Assembly (NCBI GenBank): GCA_963840235.1
Contig: CAWIYC010000003.1
Location: 124,001 to 188,000 of the forward strand
Direction of reading: 5' to 3'
Source: JBBRHQ01 sp963840235
Lineage (GTDB): Bacteria > Actinomycetota > Thermoleophilia > Solirubrobacterales > 70-9
Length of the DNA stretch: 64,000 bases
The position numbers and the translations under genes were made by a program. The first letter of the stretch is position 1. Each line of letters begins with the position of its first letter. The notes beneath the pieces are model-generated. The model had not been told where the DNA came from. It did no database searches and worked only from the letters and a program-made list of their open reading frames with translations. Of the stretch, positions 52,135 through 60,793 are shown in pieces.

Positions 52135-53231
52135 TCGCGCAGCCCCGGGTGCTTGCCTGCGTTTTCGCCCTCTGCCTCGGCGTTGCGGTGGCAGAGCCGG
52201 CGCTCGCCGCCACGCCTCCTCCCGCGCAGACGGCGCCGGCGGATGGAGCGATCGTCCGCCGCGACGCCCCTCTGACCTTTTCGGGCCAGGATCCGAGTGG
52301 GCCGGGGGAGATCTACATCACGATCTCGAGCTCACCGTCGACGGACGCAAACGGAGCGCTCGACGGCGCCCAGGCGGATGCCTTCATTCTGGCCGGCCCC
52401 TCTTACTCATTCACCTTGCACTACCTCTCCGAGGTCTACTTCCTCTCGGTGCCCGGGGTCTATCACTGGCAGCTCACCCGGACCGACTGTGACTATCCCG
52501 ATTGCTTGGCGCTGAGCCCGGTGCGTTCATTCGAGATCCGGGACCCGATCGAACACTCGGGGCCGATCCCCGCCTCCGCCGGGCACCAGGTCGGCGCCTC
52601 CCGCCCGCAGAGCTTCGTCCTCTACGGCGGGTCGCTACCGGAGGGCGTCGGGCTCGGTCGCCTGCAGACCATCGCCGCCCGCAGCGCAGGTCGCTGGGGT
52701 GTCGCCTATCACGGGCAGACGGCGACCAAGCCCGGCGTGGCGGACGGGATCCACTCGGTCGGCTTCAGCGATGAAACCCCGGTCGGCAAGCTCGCGGTCA
52801 CGGTCATCTTCAAGAGGAACATCTACTCACCCGGAAAGCGTCACTGCGAGCGTCGGCACGGGCACCGCGTCTGCCACCGCGGGCCGCCCCGGTTGACCGC
52901 CACGAGGGTCGTCGACGAGGACATCAAGATCGATCCGGGCTGGCCCTGGCAGCAGGGTCCCCGGTACCCGACGGACTCCCAGTTCGACCTCGAGTCGAAC
53001 CTGATCCACGAGTTCGGACACTTCGCCGGGAACGGGCACGTCTACGGGTGCGTGAATTCGCCGATGATCGCCACCCTCGCGGCCGGCGATTGGTGGCACG
53101 CCGCCGATGACTGGAACCGCTACGGATGCACCGGCGTGACACCCGCGGCCCGCTTCGGTCGCTGGGCGGCTCCGGCATCGGCCGTCGTCACCCGCTACGT
53201 GCAGCCGGGTTGGCGGCCGGCGACGCGCTAG
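52131..53231 (+). CDS. secreted zinc metalloprotease-like protein
   Basis: A 366-residue exported protein. Signal peptide residues 1-26 (ends VAEPALAAT). A beta-rich N-terminal part (PADGAIVRRDAPLTFSGQDP, fibronectin/Ig-like) precedes a C-terminal part with HEFGHFAGNGH, the HExxHxxGxxH zinc-binding motif of metzincins such as matrixins. The protein sequence between has no named family. GTG start overlaps ridA by four bases, an odd partner. Stop overlaps that of the convergent ligD-like gene. Confidence 0.7.
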   Translation: MIAQPRVLACVFALCLGVAVAEPALAATPPPAQTAPADGAIVRRDAPLTFSGQDPSGPGEIYITISSSPSTDANGALDGAQADAFILAGPSYSFTLHYLSEVYFLSVPGVYHWQLTRTDCDYPDCLALSPVRSFEIRDPIEHSGPIPASAGHQVGASRPQSFVLYGGSLPEGVGLGRLQTIAARSAGRWGVAYHGQTATKPGVADGIHSVGFSDETPVGKLAVTVIFKRNIYSPGKRHCERRHGHRVCHRGPPRLTATRVVDEDIKIDPGWPWQQGPRYPTDSQFDLESNLIHEFGHFAGNGHVYGCVNSPMIATLAAGDWWHAADDWNRYGCTGVTPAARFGRWAAPASAVVTRYVQPGWRPATR

Positions 53232-54157
53232 GCGGTGAATCCGGCGAAATCCGGAAGCTCCTGCTGGAGCTCCAGCACGGGCGCGAACAGGTCGCCGTCG
53301 CGCTCGACCCGCTCCAGCACCTCGGCGGCCTCGAAAACGAGTGAGTCGGGGTCGTCGCTCTCGGCCGCATTCGTCACCTCGTCCCAGCTGATCGGGGTCG
53401 AGGCCGTGGGGCGCTCTCGGGCGCGCAGCGAGTAGACGGCGATCGTCGTCTTGCGCTGGTGGTTCTGCGACCAGTCGACGAAGACCTTGCCCTTGCGATC
53501 GACCTTCTTCATCTTCGAGACGACCTCCTCCGGCGTCTGCTTCTCCAGCAGCTGTGCGATCGCGCGGGCAAACGGCTTGGTCTCGTCATAGCTGGTCTTC
53601 GTGTTCAGCGGCAGGTAGACCTGCATGCCCTTCGAGCCCGAGGTCTTCGGGAAGCACTCGAGTCCGAGGTGGCCGAACATCTCCCGCAGCCGCAGGGCGA
53701 CCCGGCAGCACTCGACGACATCGGCGGGGGGGCCGGGGTCCAGATCGAAGGCGAGCACGGTGGGGCGCCCGGGGTGCTCGGCAAGGGAGAGGGACGGGTG
53801 CAACTCGAGCGCCGCCAGCTGCGCCATCCAGACCAGTGTCGGCAGGTCCTCGCAGACGCAGAAGTCGATCTCGCCGGTGCGGCCGCCGATCTCGACCCGG
53901 GCGGTCTTTACCCAGTCGGGCCGGTGCCTTGGACAGCGCTTCTCGAAGAAGGCGTCGTCGAGCCGGTCGACGCCCTCGGGAAAGCGGCGCAGGGTCAGGG
54001 CCCGCCCCGCCAGGTGGGGAACGATCGCCGGCGCCACCTTGGCGTAGTAGTCGATCACCTCGCCCTTGCTGAAACCTGCTTTCGGGTAGAGGACCTTGTC
54101 GAGGTTGGTGAGCTTGAGCTCACGGCCATCGACCTCGACGGTGCGCTCGACTGCCAA
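53228..54157 (-). CDS. ligD: LigD-type DNA polymerase/primase domain protein
   Basis: A 309-residue stand-alone polymerase domain of the LigD/PrimPol family for non-homologous end joining. VDGRELKLTNLDKVLYPKAGFSKGEVIDYY, then LAFDLDPGP with the metal-binding aspartates, FPKTSGSKGMQVYLPL and VFVDWSQNHQRKTTIA are typical. The ligase and nuclease domains of full LigD are absent; they may be encoded elsewhere. TTG start immediately follows the Ku stop, so the two are coupled. Confidence 0.9.
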   Translation of the reverse strand: MAVERTVEVDGRELKLTNLDKVLYPKAGFSKGEVIDYYAKVAPAIVPHLAGRALTLRRFPEGVDRLDDAFFEKRCPRHRPDWVKTARVEIGGRTGEIDFCVCEDLPTLVWMAQLAALELHPSLSLAEHPGRPTVLAFDLDPGPPADVVECCRVALRLREMFGHLGLECFPKTSGSKGMQVYLPLNTKTSYDETKPFARAIAQLLEKQTPEEVVSKMKKVDRKGKVFVDWSQNHQRKTTIAVYSLRARERPTASTPISWDEVTNAAESDDPDSLVFEAAEVLERVERDGDLFAPVLELQQELPDFAGFTA

Positions 54158-55078
54158 CTAGGAGCGGGACTTCGAGGTGGCGCGCCTTCGGCTTCGCCGC
54201 CGGCTTGCGCTTGGAGGTGGGCGCCTTCGGCTTCGCCTTGGAGCGCTTCGCCTTGGAGGCGACCTCGTCTTCGGCTTCTCCTCCGCCAGGTCCGAGCCGC
54301 GGACGGCGGCGATGCTCTCCTCGAGCGCCGCCATCAGGTCGGGCGCCTTGGTCGCCTCCGGCTCCTGCGAGGCCGAGGTCACGACCTCCTTGCCCTCGGC
54401 CTTCTGCTCGATCAGCGAGAGCAGCTCCTGGCGGTACTCGTCACGGTAGTTGGAGGGGTCGAAACTGGCCGCAAGCGAGTCGATCAGCCTCTCCGCCATC
54501 TCGACCTCCTTCTTCTGCACCCGCGGTTTCGACTGGGGAAGGACGTCGTCGAGCTCGGCCGGCGCGACCACCTCGTCGGCGAAACGCATCGTGGTCATCG
54601 TCAGGACCCCGCCGGAGGCGCGGATCGCGGCCAGGTGCTCGCGGTTGCGAAGGACGAAGCGCGCGATCGCCGCCTTGCCCGAGGATTCCATCGCCTGGGC
54701 CAGCAGCGAGTAGGCCTTCTCGGCTCCGTCCGCCGGGCCGAGGTAGTAGGGGTTCTCGAAGTAGATCGGGTCGATCTCGCCGATCTCGACGAAGTCCTGG
54801 ATCTCGATCGAGCGGGTCTTCTTCGGGTCGAGCTTCGACAGCTCCTCGCGGCTCATGACCACATAGCGATCGGGCGAGATCTCGTACCCCTTGACGATCT
54901 CCTCGTAGGGGACCTCCTCGTCCGTGCCCTCGGCGACCCGGCGGTTGCGCACCCGGAGGCCGTCTGACGCACGCAGGTCGTTGAAGCGGATCGTCTTGCG
55001 CGAGACCGCGCTGTAGAGCTTCACGGGCACATTGAGGAGCCCGAAGGAGATCGTTCCCGACCAGATTGCTCGCGCCAT
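54158..55078 (-). CDS. ku: Ku DNA end-binding protein
   Basis: About 306 residues. MARAIWSGTISFGLLNVPVKLYSAV starts the Ku core (ring) domain; EEIVKGYEISPDRYVVMSREEL and YFENPYYLGPADGAEKAYSLLA are characteristic. It binds broken ends and recruits LigD. Start at 55078, or three residues earlier at 55087. After residue about 265 the reading frame seems shifted: the tail as encoded is RSPPRRSAPRRSRRRPPP, while another frame gives a Lys/Ala/Pro-rich tail with better codons. Confidence 0.92.
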   Translation of the reverse strand: MARAIWSGTISFGLLNVPVKLYSAVSRKTIRFNDLRASDGLRVRNRRVAEGTDEEVPYEEIVKGYEISPDRYVVMSREELSKLDPKKTRSIEIQDFVEIGEIDPIYFENPYYLGPADGAEKAYSLLAQAMESSGKAAIARFVLRNREHLAAIRASGGVLTMTTMRFADEVVAPAELDDVLPQSKPRVQKKEVEMAERLIDSLAASFDPSNYRDEYRQELLSLIEQKAEGKEVVTSASQEPEATKAPDLMAALEESIAAVRGSDLAEEKPKTRSPPRRSAPRRSRRRPPPSASRRRSRRRATSKSRS

Positions 55079-55219
55079 ACCCCGCATTCTTCCAGGGCCC
55101 GCCCGCCACCCCTCCGCCGTTATGGCAACCGCCAGCCTTCTTGCGCCCGCCGAACTTCACTTTCCGTGTCGATTGGAGCCCTGACGTGCAGTCCGGCGGC
55201 GGGTCGCCCCTGGCGTTGG

Positions 55220-55225
55220 GATGAT
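55220..55225 (+). promoter_or_regulatory. possible -10 box of fetA-like gene
   Basis: GATGAT, 6 bases before GTG 55232; weaker than the other boxes. Confidence 0.3.
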
Positions 55226-55231
55226 TGCGGC

Positions 55232-55888
55232 GTGTTGTTCGAGTTGCGAGATGTGTGTTTCAGCCGCGGCGGGCGGAGGGTGCTGGGCGACGTCTCGGTC
55301 GGGATCCCGCCGGGGGCGACCTCGCTGGTGGGGCCCTCGGGGGCGGGGAAGTCGACCCTCCTGCGGCTGCTGAACCGGTTGGCCGACCCCGATTCCGGCG
55401 AGATCCTCTATCGCGGTCGCCCGCTCGACGGGTACGACCCGCTCGAGCTGAGGCGCGAGGTCTCGCTCGTGCCGCAGCTTCCCGCCCTGCTCGCAGGCAG
55501 TGTCGGGTCGAATCTGGAGTTCGCGGCCGGCCTGGCGGGCCGCGAGCCCGACCCGGGCCGCTGCCTCGCCCTTGCCGGCCTCGATCCCGGCTTCGCCGAG
55601 CGCGACGTCGCCAGGCTCTCGGTCGGAGAGCAGCAGCGGGCGATGTTGGCGCGGTCGCTGGTGCAGGAGCCGCGGGTCCTCCTCCTCGACGAGCCGACTT
55701 CGGCGCTAGACGAGGCGGCCCGGGACGCCATCGAGCAGACCTTCGCCCACCTCAAGAAGGAGATCGACGTCTCGATCGTGCTGGTCACCCACGACCCGGC
55801 GCAGGCTCGCCGTCTGGGCGAATACGTGATCCGGCTCGACGGCGGCCGGGTGGTCGAGTGCGGGCGGGTCGAGGAGGTGCTGGCGTGA
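55232..55888 (+). CDS. fetA: ABC transporter ATPase, FetA-like
   Basis: A 218-residue ABC protein: Walker A GPSGAGKST, signature LSVGEQQR, Walker B VLLLDEP, His switch VTHDP. SLVPQLPALLAGSVGSNL is typical of the YbbL/FetA family. GTG 55232 (VLFELRDVCFSRGG) is chosen over the frame start at 55166. Partner permease follows with a GTGA overlap. Family role: metal (iron) export or metal tolerance. Confidence 0.85.
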   Translation: MLFELRDVCFSRGGRRVLGDVSVGIPPGATSLVGPSGAGKSTLLRLLNRLADPDSGEILYRGRPLDGYDPLELRREVSLVPQLPALLAGSVGSNLEFAAGLAGREPDPGRCLALAGLDPGFAERDVARLSVGEQQRAMLARSLVQEPRVLLLDEPTSALDEAARDAIEQTFAHLKKEIDVSIVLVTHDPAQARRLGEYVIRLDGGRVVECGRVEEVLA

Positions 55889-56730
55889 GCGGCCCGCCCA
55901 TCCGGCCCCTGGCCGAGGTAGGCGGCCTGCCGGCTCTGCCGCTGGCGGGGGCGAGCACCTCGATCCACCTCTCGCTGGGGCAGGTGGCAGCCTCGCTGGC
56001 GCTTGTCGCTCTGGCTGCCGCAATCTCGTTCTGGCGCAAGGCCGACCTCGAAGAGGACATCGGGATCGCGGTGGTCCGCTCGTTCATCCAGCTGACAGCG
56101 ATCGGCTACGTGATCAATGTGATCTTCGAGACGGACACGATCGCCCTCGTGGTGGCCCTGCTGGCGGTGATGGTCCTGTTCGGGGCGTTCACCGCCCGAT
56201 CGCGGGCGAAGAATGTCCCCGGGGCTTTCTGGCCCCTGCTTGTTGCCCTGGCGCTCGCAGGCGCCACAACCCTGGGGCTGGTCGTCGCCCTCGGTGTCTT
56301 CGATCCGACCCCGCGCTACCTGGTCCCGGTCGGCGGGATGGTGATCGGCAACGCGATGACCGCCTCGGCGGTCGCGCTCAACCGGCTCGGCGACGAGGTC
56401 TCCGACTCGCGGGCGAAGATCGAGGCCACCCTCGCCCTTGGAGCGACCGCCCACGAGGCGGCGATGCCGATTGTTCGCCGTGCGCTTCGCAGCGGCATGA
56501 TCACCCTGGTGGACTCGACCAAGACCACCGGGTTGATCTTCTTCCCGGGGACGATGGTCGGGATGCTGCTCGCGGGCGCCAGTCCTACCGACGCCGTGCG
56601 CCTGCAGCTGATCCTCCTCTACGCGCTGCTCGGCAGCGTCTCGATCGCCGCCTTGGTCGCGACCGGAGTTGCCTATCGCAACTTCTTCACGCCCGCGCAG
56701 CAGCTCCGCGATCTCGAGGGCGCCTCCTAG
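55885..56730 (+). CDS. fetB: UPF0014 permease, FetB-like
   Basis: A 281-residue membrane protein with seven or so helices. WRKADLEEDIGIAVVRSFIQLTAIGYV and the cytoplasmic EATLALGATAHEAAMPIVRRALRSGMI, then VDSTKTTGLIFFPGTMVGMLLAGASP identify the family. With the ATPase it forms a metal exporter, known as FetAB in E. coli. Confidence 0.87.
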   Translation: MSGPPIRPLAEVGGLPALPLAGASTSIHLSLGQVAASLALVALAAAISFWRKADLEEDIGIAVVRSFIQLTAIGYVINVIFETDTIALVVALLAVMVLFGAFTARSRAKNVPGAFWPLLVALALAGATTLGLVVALGVFDPTPRYLVPVGGMVIGNAMTASAVALNRLGDEVSDSRAKIEATLALGATAHEAAMPIVRRALRSGMITLVDSTKTTGLIFFPGTMVGMLLAGASPTDAVRLQLILLYALLGSVSIAALVATGVAYRNFFTPAQQLRDLEGAS

Positions 56731-57905
56731 GGACGGTTGATCAGGATCGCCGTGTCGGGATTGTCGTAGTCGGGGACGGCGAGGTCGGGCGCCCGGTCGC
56801 CGTTGAGGCGTCCCGCTGCGACGGAGTAGGCCTCCGCGACCGCGCTCAGCAGCCGCGGGCCGCCGAATCCCCCCGACGGCTTCTGGAAGCTGATCGCGAC
56901 CTTGCCGTTGTTCTCGCTGACGTTCGCCACGTCGAGGCGGCCGTCGCGGTTGAAGTCGGCCGCCGCCGGCTCGTAGCCGCAGGAGCCCGAAACCGTGGGG
57001 TAGTCGACCGGAGCGCGGAAGCGGCCGTTTCCCTTCCCGCGCAGCAGGAAGAGCTTGTCGTCGCCGTTGCAGTCGGAGACCGCGAGGTCGAGCTTGCCGC
57101 CCCGGTTGAAGCGGCCCTTGACGAAGCCGTAGGTCCCGTCGCTGCCGGCGTCGCTGCGGGCTCCGCCCCGGAACTTCCCGTTGCCGATTCCCATGAGTAC
57201 CGCCACCTGCGAGCTGCCCGAGCCGGCCGGATGGTTTTCGTTGAGCGCGGCGACGTCGGCCTTGCCGTCGCTGTTGAAGTCGCCGGTGGTGACGTCGACC
57301 GGATTCGTATTGGCGCTTCCCGTGCTGTAGGTGCGGGCGAGCCTGAAACCACCGGGCTTCCCGAGCAGAACGCCAATCGTCCCGGTCTGATCGTTGGCGA
57401 CCGCGATGTCCGGGCGCCCGTCCCGGTTGAAGTCGGCGGTCGCCGCGGCAACCGGATCATCGGTGTCCCCGGGGGAACCGGTGTCGAAGAGGGCCGGGCT
57501 GCGAAAACCACCCGGCTTCGAGATCAGCAGAGCGATCGCGTCGTCGCTCTCGGCGACGACCGCCAGGTCGTTGCGACCGTCCTTGTTGAAGTCCCTCGCC
57601 ACGATCCCGAACGGATAGTCGCCCGCCGGGTACTGGCGCGCCGGCTTGAATCCGCCGGGCTTGCCGTAGAGGACGTTGACGATGTCGTCGTCCTCGCTGC
57701 CGACGGCGACGTCGTTGCGGCCGTCACCGTTGAGGTCGGCGATCGCGACCGGGTACGGGGAACCGCCGACGATCGGCAGGTGGCGTCCCGGGCGGAAGGC
57801 GCCGAAACCGAAGGCCGCCGTCGCGGTCAGGGCAAGCGCCAGGCAGGCGACCACCGGGATCATCGCCGAGCGACGGGAGGTGCGAGCGAAGGCGGGGAGG
57901 TTCAT
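56727..57905 (-). CDS. secreted FG-GAP/VCBS repeat protein
   Basis: A 392-residue exported protein. Signal segment MNLPAFARTSRRSAM followed by PVVACLALALTATAAFGF. Seven FG-GAP repeats follow (for example DLNGDGRNDVAVGSEDD, DFNKDGRNDLAVVAESD, DFNRDGRPDIAVANDQ, DFNSDGKADVAALNENH), predicted to fold as a seven-bladed calcium-binding beta-propeller. No catalytic domain. ATG 57905 is preceded by AAGGAGA; the longer start at 57959 is less likely. Surface adhesion or recognition is typical. Confidence 0.8.
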   Translation of the reverse strand: MNLPAFARTSRRSAMIPVVACLALALTATAAFGFGAFRPGRHLPIVGGSPYPVAIADLNGDGRNDVAVGSEDDDIVNVLYGKPGGFKPARQYPAGDYPFGIVARDFNKDGRNDLAVVAESDDAIALLISKPGGFRSPALFDTGSPGDTDDPVAAATADFNRDGRPDIAVANDQTGTIGVLLGKPGGFRLARTYSTGSANTNPVDVTTGDFNSDGKADVAALNENHPAGSGSSQVAVLMGIGNGKFRGGARSDAGSDGTYGFVKGRFNRGGKLDLAVSDCNGDDKLFLLRGKGNGRFRAPVDYPTVSGSCGYEPAAADFNRDGRLDVANVSENNGKVAISFQKPSGGFGGPRLLSAVAEAYSVAAGRLNGDRAPDLAVPDYDNPDTAILINRP

Positions 57906-57986
57906 CGAGTCGGTTCTCCTTGGGTGGGCTTCCTGCGGTCCGGACGCACACTCTGCCAACCCGTTCGGCCGCAGTTGGTTGCTCCT

Positions 57987-57992
57987 TAGACT
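57987..57992 (+). promoter_or_regulatory. -10 box of MFS gene
   Basis: TAGACT, 6 bases before GTG 57999. Confidence 0.5.
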
Positions 57993-57998
57993 GGTCGC

Positions 57999-59624
57999 GT
58001 GTCTCGTTCGCAGCGCCTGACACTCGTCGCGACGATTCTGGGATCGACCGTGGTCTTCCTCGACGCCACCGTTGTCAATGTCGCCCTCCCCGCGATCAGC
58101 GACGACCTCGACGCCGGGCTTGCGGGGCAGCAGTGGGTCGTCGAGGCCTATCTGCTGGCGCTGGTCTCACTGCTGCTCGTCGGCGGCTCGATGGGCGACC
58201 AGTTCGGCCGCCGCAGGATGTTCGTGATCGGGCTCGCCGGCTTCGGCGTGACCTCGGCGCTCTGCGCGGTTGCCCCGACGGACGAGGCGCTTGTCGCCTG
58301 CCGGGCGCTGCAGGGGATCGCCGGGGCCCTTCTGGTGCCGGGCTCGCTGGCGATCGTCGCCTCGACCTTCGAAGGAGAGAGCCGCGGCAAGGCGGTCGGC
58401 ACCTGGACCGCCTGGACCGGGATCGCCACCGTGCTCGGCCCGGCCGGGGGCGGGGCGCTCGTCTCGACCCTGTCGTGGCGCTGGGTCTTCTGGGTCAACC
58501 TGCCGCTGATCGCGGCGACGATCGCGCTCACCCTGCACTCGGTCCGCGAGAGCCGCGACCCGGATGCCTGGCGCGGGATCGACTCGCTCGGGATCGCCCT
58601 CTCGGCTGCCGGGCTCGGCGGCCCGGTGTTCGCCCTGATCGAGCAGCCGACCCACGGCTGGGGGAGTCCGCTCGTCTGGATCCCGCTGTTCGCCGGGGTC
58701 GCCTGCTTCGCCCTCTTCGTGCTCTGGGAGTCGCGGGCCAAGCACCCGATGCTCGACCTCGGCCTCTTCCGGATCCGCAACTTCAGCGTCGCCAACCTGA
58801 CGACCCTGACCGCCTACGCGGGCCTGATGGGCGGCCTCTTCTTCCTCGGACTCTTCCTCCAGCAGGTGGTCGGCTACACCCCGGTGGAGGCCGGTCTGGC
58901 GACGACGCCGATCTCTCTGATCCTCTTCGTCCTCTCGCCCCGGTTCGGGCGGATCACCTCGGGCACCGGTCCCCGCCTGCCGATGACCGCGGGGCCGATC
59001 GTCGCCGGGATCGGCTTGCTGCTGATGCTCCGGATCGACGCCAACGCCGACTACGCCGCCGACGTCCTGCCGGCCGTCTTGGTCTTCGGCCTCGGCCTCT
59101 CGGCGATCGTCGCGCCGCTGACCGCGACCGTCCTCGACTCGGTCCCCGAGACCCGCGCCGGGATCGCCTCGGGCGTCAATAACGGGGTCTCCCGGGTCGC
59201 CGGGCTGCTCGCGATCGCTGTCCTCGGTGCGGTGATCTCGGCCCAGTTCGGGGCGTCGCTCGACGCCTCGCTCGCCGATACGCCGCTGTCGGCCCGCGGC
59301 GCCGCCGCCGTCACCGACGCGAAGGCGAAGCCGCTGGCGGTGCCGGTCACCACCGATCTCGCCGCGACCGAGGCGGCGACGATCGGCTCCGCCGCAACAG
59401 ACGCCTCTACCTCGAGCTTCCATCTCGGGATCACGATCGCCGGGCTGCTGATGATCGCCGGGGGCCTGGTCGCGGGCGTCGGGATTCGCAATCCGCGCCG
59501 GCGCGCCGTCGCCGTCCCGACCCGCGGCGCGGCGACGGCCGGCGAGTGCGGGCACAGCGCCGACTGCGACTCGGTGACCCCGCCGGCGCCGATCGCGGAG
59601 GCGCCGGCGCCCGAGCCCGCATAG
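57999..59624 (+). CDS. MFS drug exporter, DHA2 (EmrB/QacA) family
   Basis: A 541-residue transporter with about 14 hydrophobic helices. Motif D1-like VFLDATVVNVALPAI, motif A GGSMGDQFGRRRMF, and motif C-like GTWTAWTGIATVLGPAGGGALV are typical of DHA2 proton-driven multidrug exporters. Cytoplasmic C-terminal tail is Ala/Pro-rich. Substrate unknown. Confidence 0.88.
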   Translation: MSRSQRLTLVATILGSTVVFLDATVVNVALPAISDDLDAGLAGQQWVVEAYLLALVSLLLVGGSMGDQFGRRRMFVIGLAGFGVTSALCAVAPTDEALVACRALQGIAGALLVPGSLAIVASTFEGESRGKAVGTWTAWTGIATVLGPAGGGALVSTLSWRWVFWVNLPLIAATIALTLHSVRESRDPDAWRGIDSLGIALSAAGLGGPVFALIEQPTHGWGSPLVWIPLFAGVACFALFVLWESRAKHPMLDLGLFRIRNFSVANLTTLTAYAGLMGGLFFLGLFLQQVVGYTPVEAGLATTPISLILFVLSPRFGRITSGTGPRLPMTAGPIVAGIGLLLMLRIDANADYAADVLPAVLVFGLGLSAIVAPLTATVLDSVPETRAGIASGVNNGVSRVAGLLAIAVLGAVISAQFGASLDASLADTPLSARGAAAVTDAKAKPLAVPVTTDLAATEAATIGSAATDASTSSFHLGITIAGLLMIAGGLVAGVGIRNPRRRAVAVPTRGAATAGECGHSADCDSVTPPAPIAEAPAPEPA

Positions 59625-59627
59625 TCT
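59622..59627 (+). promoter_or_regulatory. -10 box of trpS
   Basis: TAGTCT, 9 bases before GTG 59637 and overlapping the MFS stop. Confidence 0.35.
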
Positions 59628-59636
59628 CCCGCTGCT

Positions 59637-60626
59637 GTGAGGATCTTCTCGGGCATCCAACCGACGGGCCGCAAGCACCTCGGCAACTACATCGGCGCGA
59701 TCCGGCAATACGTCGAGGGGCAGGACCGCGGCGACCCGGCGATCTACTGCATCGTCGACCTGCACGCGATCACGGTTCCCTACGACCCCGGCGAGCTGCG
59801 GGAGCTCATGCATGACACGACAGCACTGCTTCTGGCCGCCGGTCTCGACCCCGAGCGCTGCATCCTCTTTCGCCAGTCGGACGTGCGCGAGCACACCGAA
59901 CTGTGTTGGCTGCTGGCCGCCCTGACGGCGCACGGCGACCTCAACCGGATGCACCAGTTCAAGGAGAAGTCCTCGGTCCAGCGCGAGCTGGTCTCCGCCG
60001 GGCTCTTCTTCTACCCGGTGCTCCAGGCCGCTGACGTCCTCGCCTATCGGGCCGAGGAGGTCCCGGTCGGCGAGGACCAGCGCCAGCATGTCGAGCTGAT
60101 GCGGGAGATCGCCCGGCGCTTCAACGAGCGCTACGGCGAGACCCTGGTCGTGCCCGAGCACCGGATCCCGGATGTGGGGGCGCGGATCATGGACCTCCAG
60201 GATCCGGGACGGAAGATGTCGACGACGGGGGCGACCGAGGCCGGGACCGTCTACGTGCTCGACGAACCCGAGGCGATCCGAAAGAAGTTCGGCGGCGCCG
60301 TCACCGATTCCGGCCGCGAGATCGTCCGGGCCGACGACAAGCCCGGGGTCACCAATCTGATCGACATCCTTGCCTCGGCGCTTGGGATCGGGCCCGAGGA
60401 GGTCGAGGCCGAGTTCGAGGGCGCTGGGTACGGCGACTTCAAGCAGGCGGTCGCCGAGGCGACCGTGGACTACCTCGCGCCGGTGCGGGAGCGCTACTCG
60501 CAGCTTCGCCCCGATCAGGGGCGCCTGGAGGAGGTCTTGGAGGAAGGGGCGGCGAAGGCGCGCTCTCTTGCCTCGGGGACCCTCGCCGAGGTGCGGGCGA
60601 AGATGGGCGTCGGGAGGTCCAGCTAG
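59637..60626 (+). CDS. trpS: tryptophanyl-tRNA synthetase
   Basis: A 329-residue class I synthetase. The HIGH motif appears as HLGNYIGA, preceded by SGIQPTG; the KMSKS motif is KMSTT. VGEDQRQHVEL and YCIVDLHAIT are family landmarks. GTG start. Confidence 0.95.
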   Translation: MRIFSGIQPTGRKHLGNYIGAIRQYVEGQDRGDPAIYCIVDLHAITVPYDPGELRELMHDTTALLLAAGLDPERCILFRQSDVREHTELCWLLAALTAHGDLNRMHQFKEKSSVQRELVSAGLFFYPVLQAADVLAYRAEEVPVGEDQRQHVELMREIARRFNERYGETLVVPEHRIPDVGARIMDLQDPGRKMSTTGATEAGTVYVLDEPEAIRKKFGGAVTDSGREIVRADDKPGVTNLIDILASALGIGPEEVEAEFEGAGYGDFKQAVAEATVDYLAPVRERYSQLRPDQGRLEEVLEEGAAKARSLASGTLAEVRAKMGVGRSS

Positions 60627-60696
60627 TCGCAATCTTCGAGAGCGCATGCGAGTGATCCGTGTGAAGCGCTGTTGCCTAGGGGGATAGGCGACGGCT

Positions 60697-60759
60697 GGCT
60701 CCTCGGCGTGTCCGGGAGGGACAGGCTCCTCGGCGGGCCTGGGAGGGATGCCGAGGAGC
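60697..60759 (+). promoter_or_regulatory. direct repeats plus complementary arm before scpA
   Basis: GGCTCCTCGGCG occurs at 60697-60708 and 60724-60735 (27 bases apart, followed each time by a GGGAGGGA segment), and the complementary CCGAGGAGC at 60751-60759. Either upstream arm can pair with the last, allowing two exclusive hairpins. Terminator of trpS or leader switch for scpA. Confidence 0.45.
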
Positions 60760-60780
60760 AGTAGCGACGGGGGCGGCCTC

Positions 60781-60786
60781 TAGGCT
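60781..60786 (+). promoter_or_regulatory. -10 box of scpA
   Basis: TAGGCT, 7 bases before ATG 60794. Confidence 0.5.
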
Positions 60787-60793
60787 TGCGGCG

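Noticed and set aside
56727..57959. FG-GAP gene as integrin-like receptor
   Set aside because: Only the propeller repeats are present; no other integrin domain.
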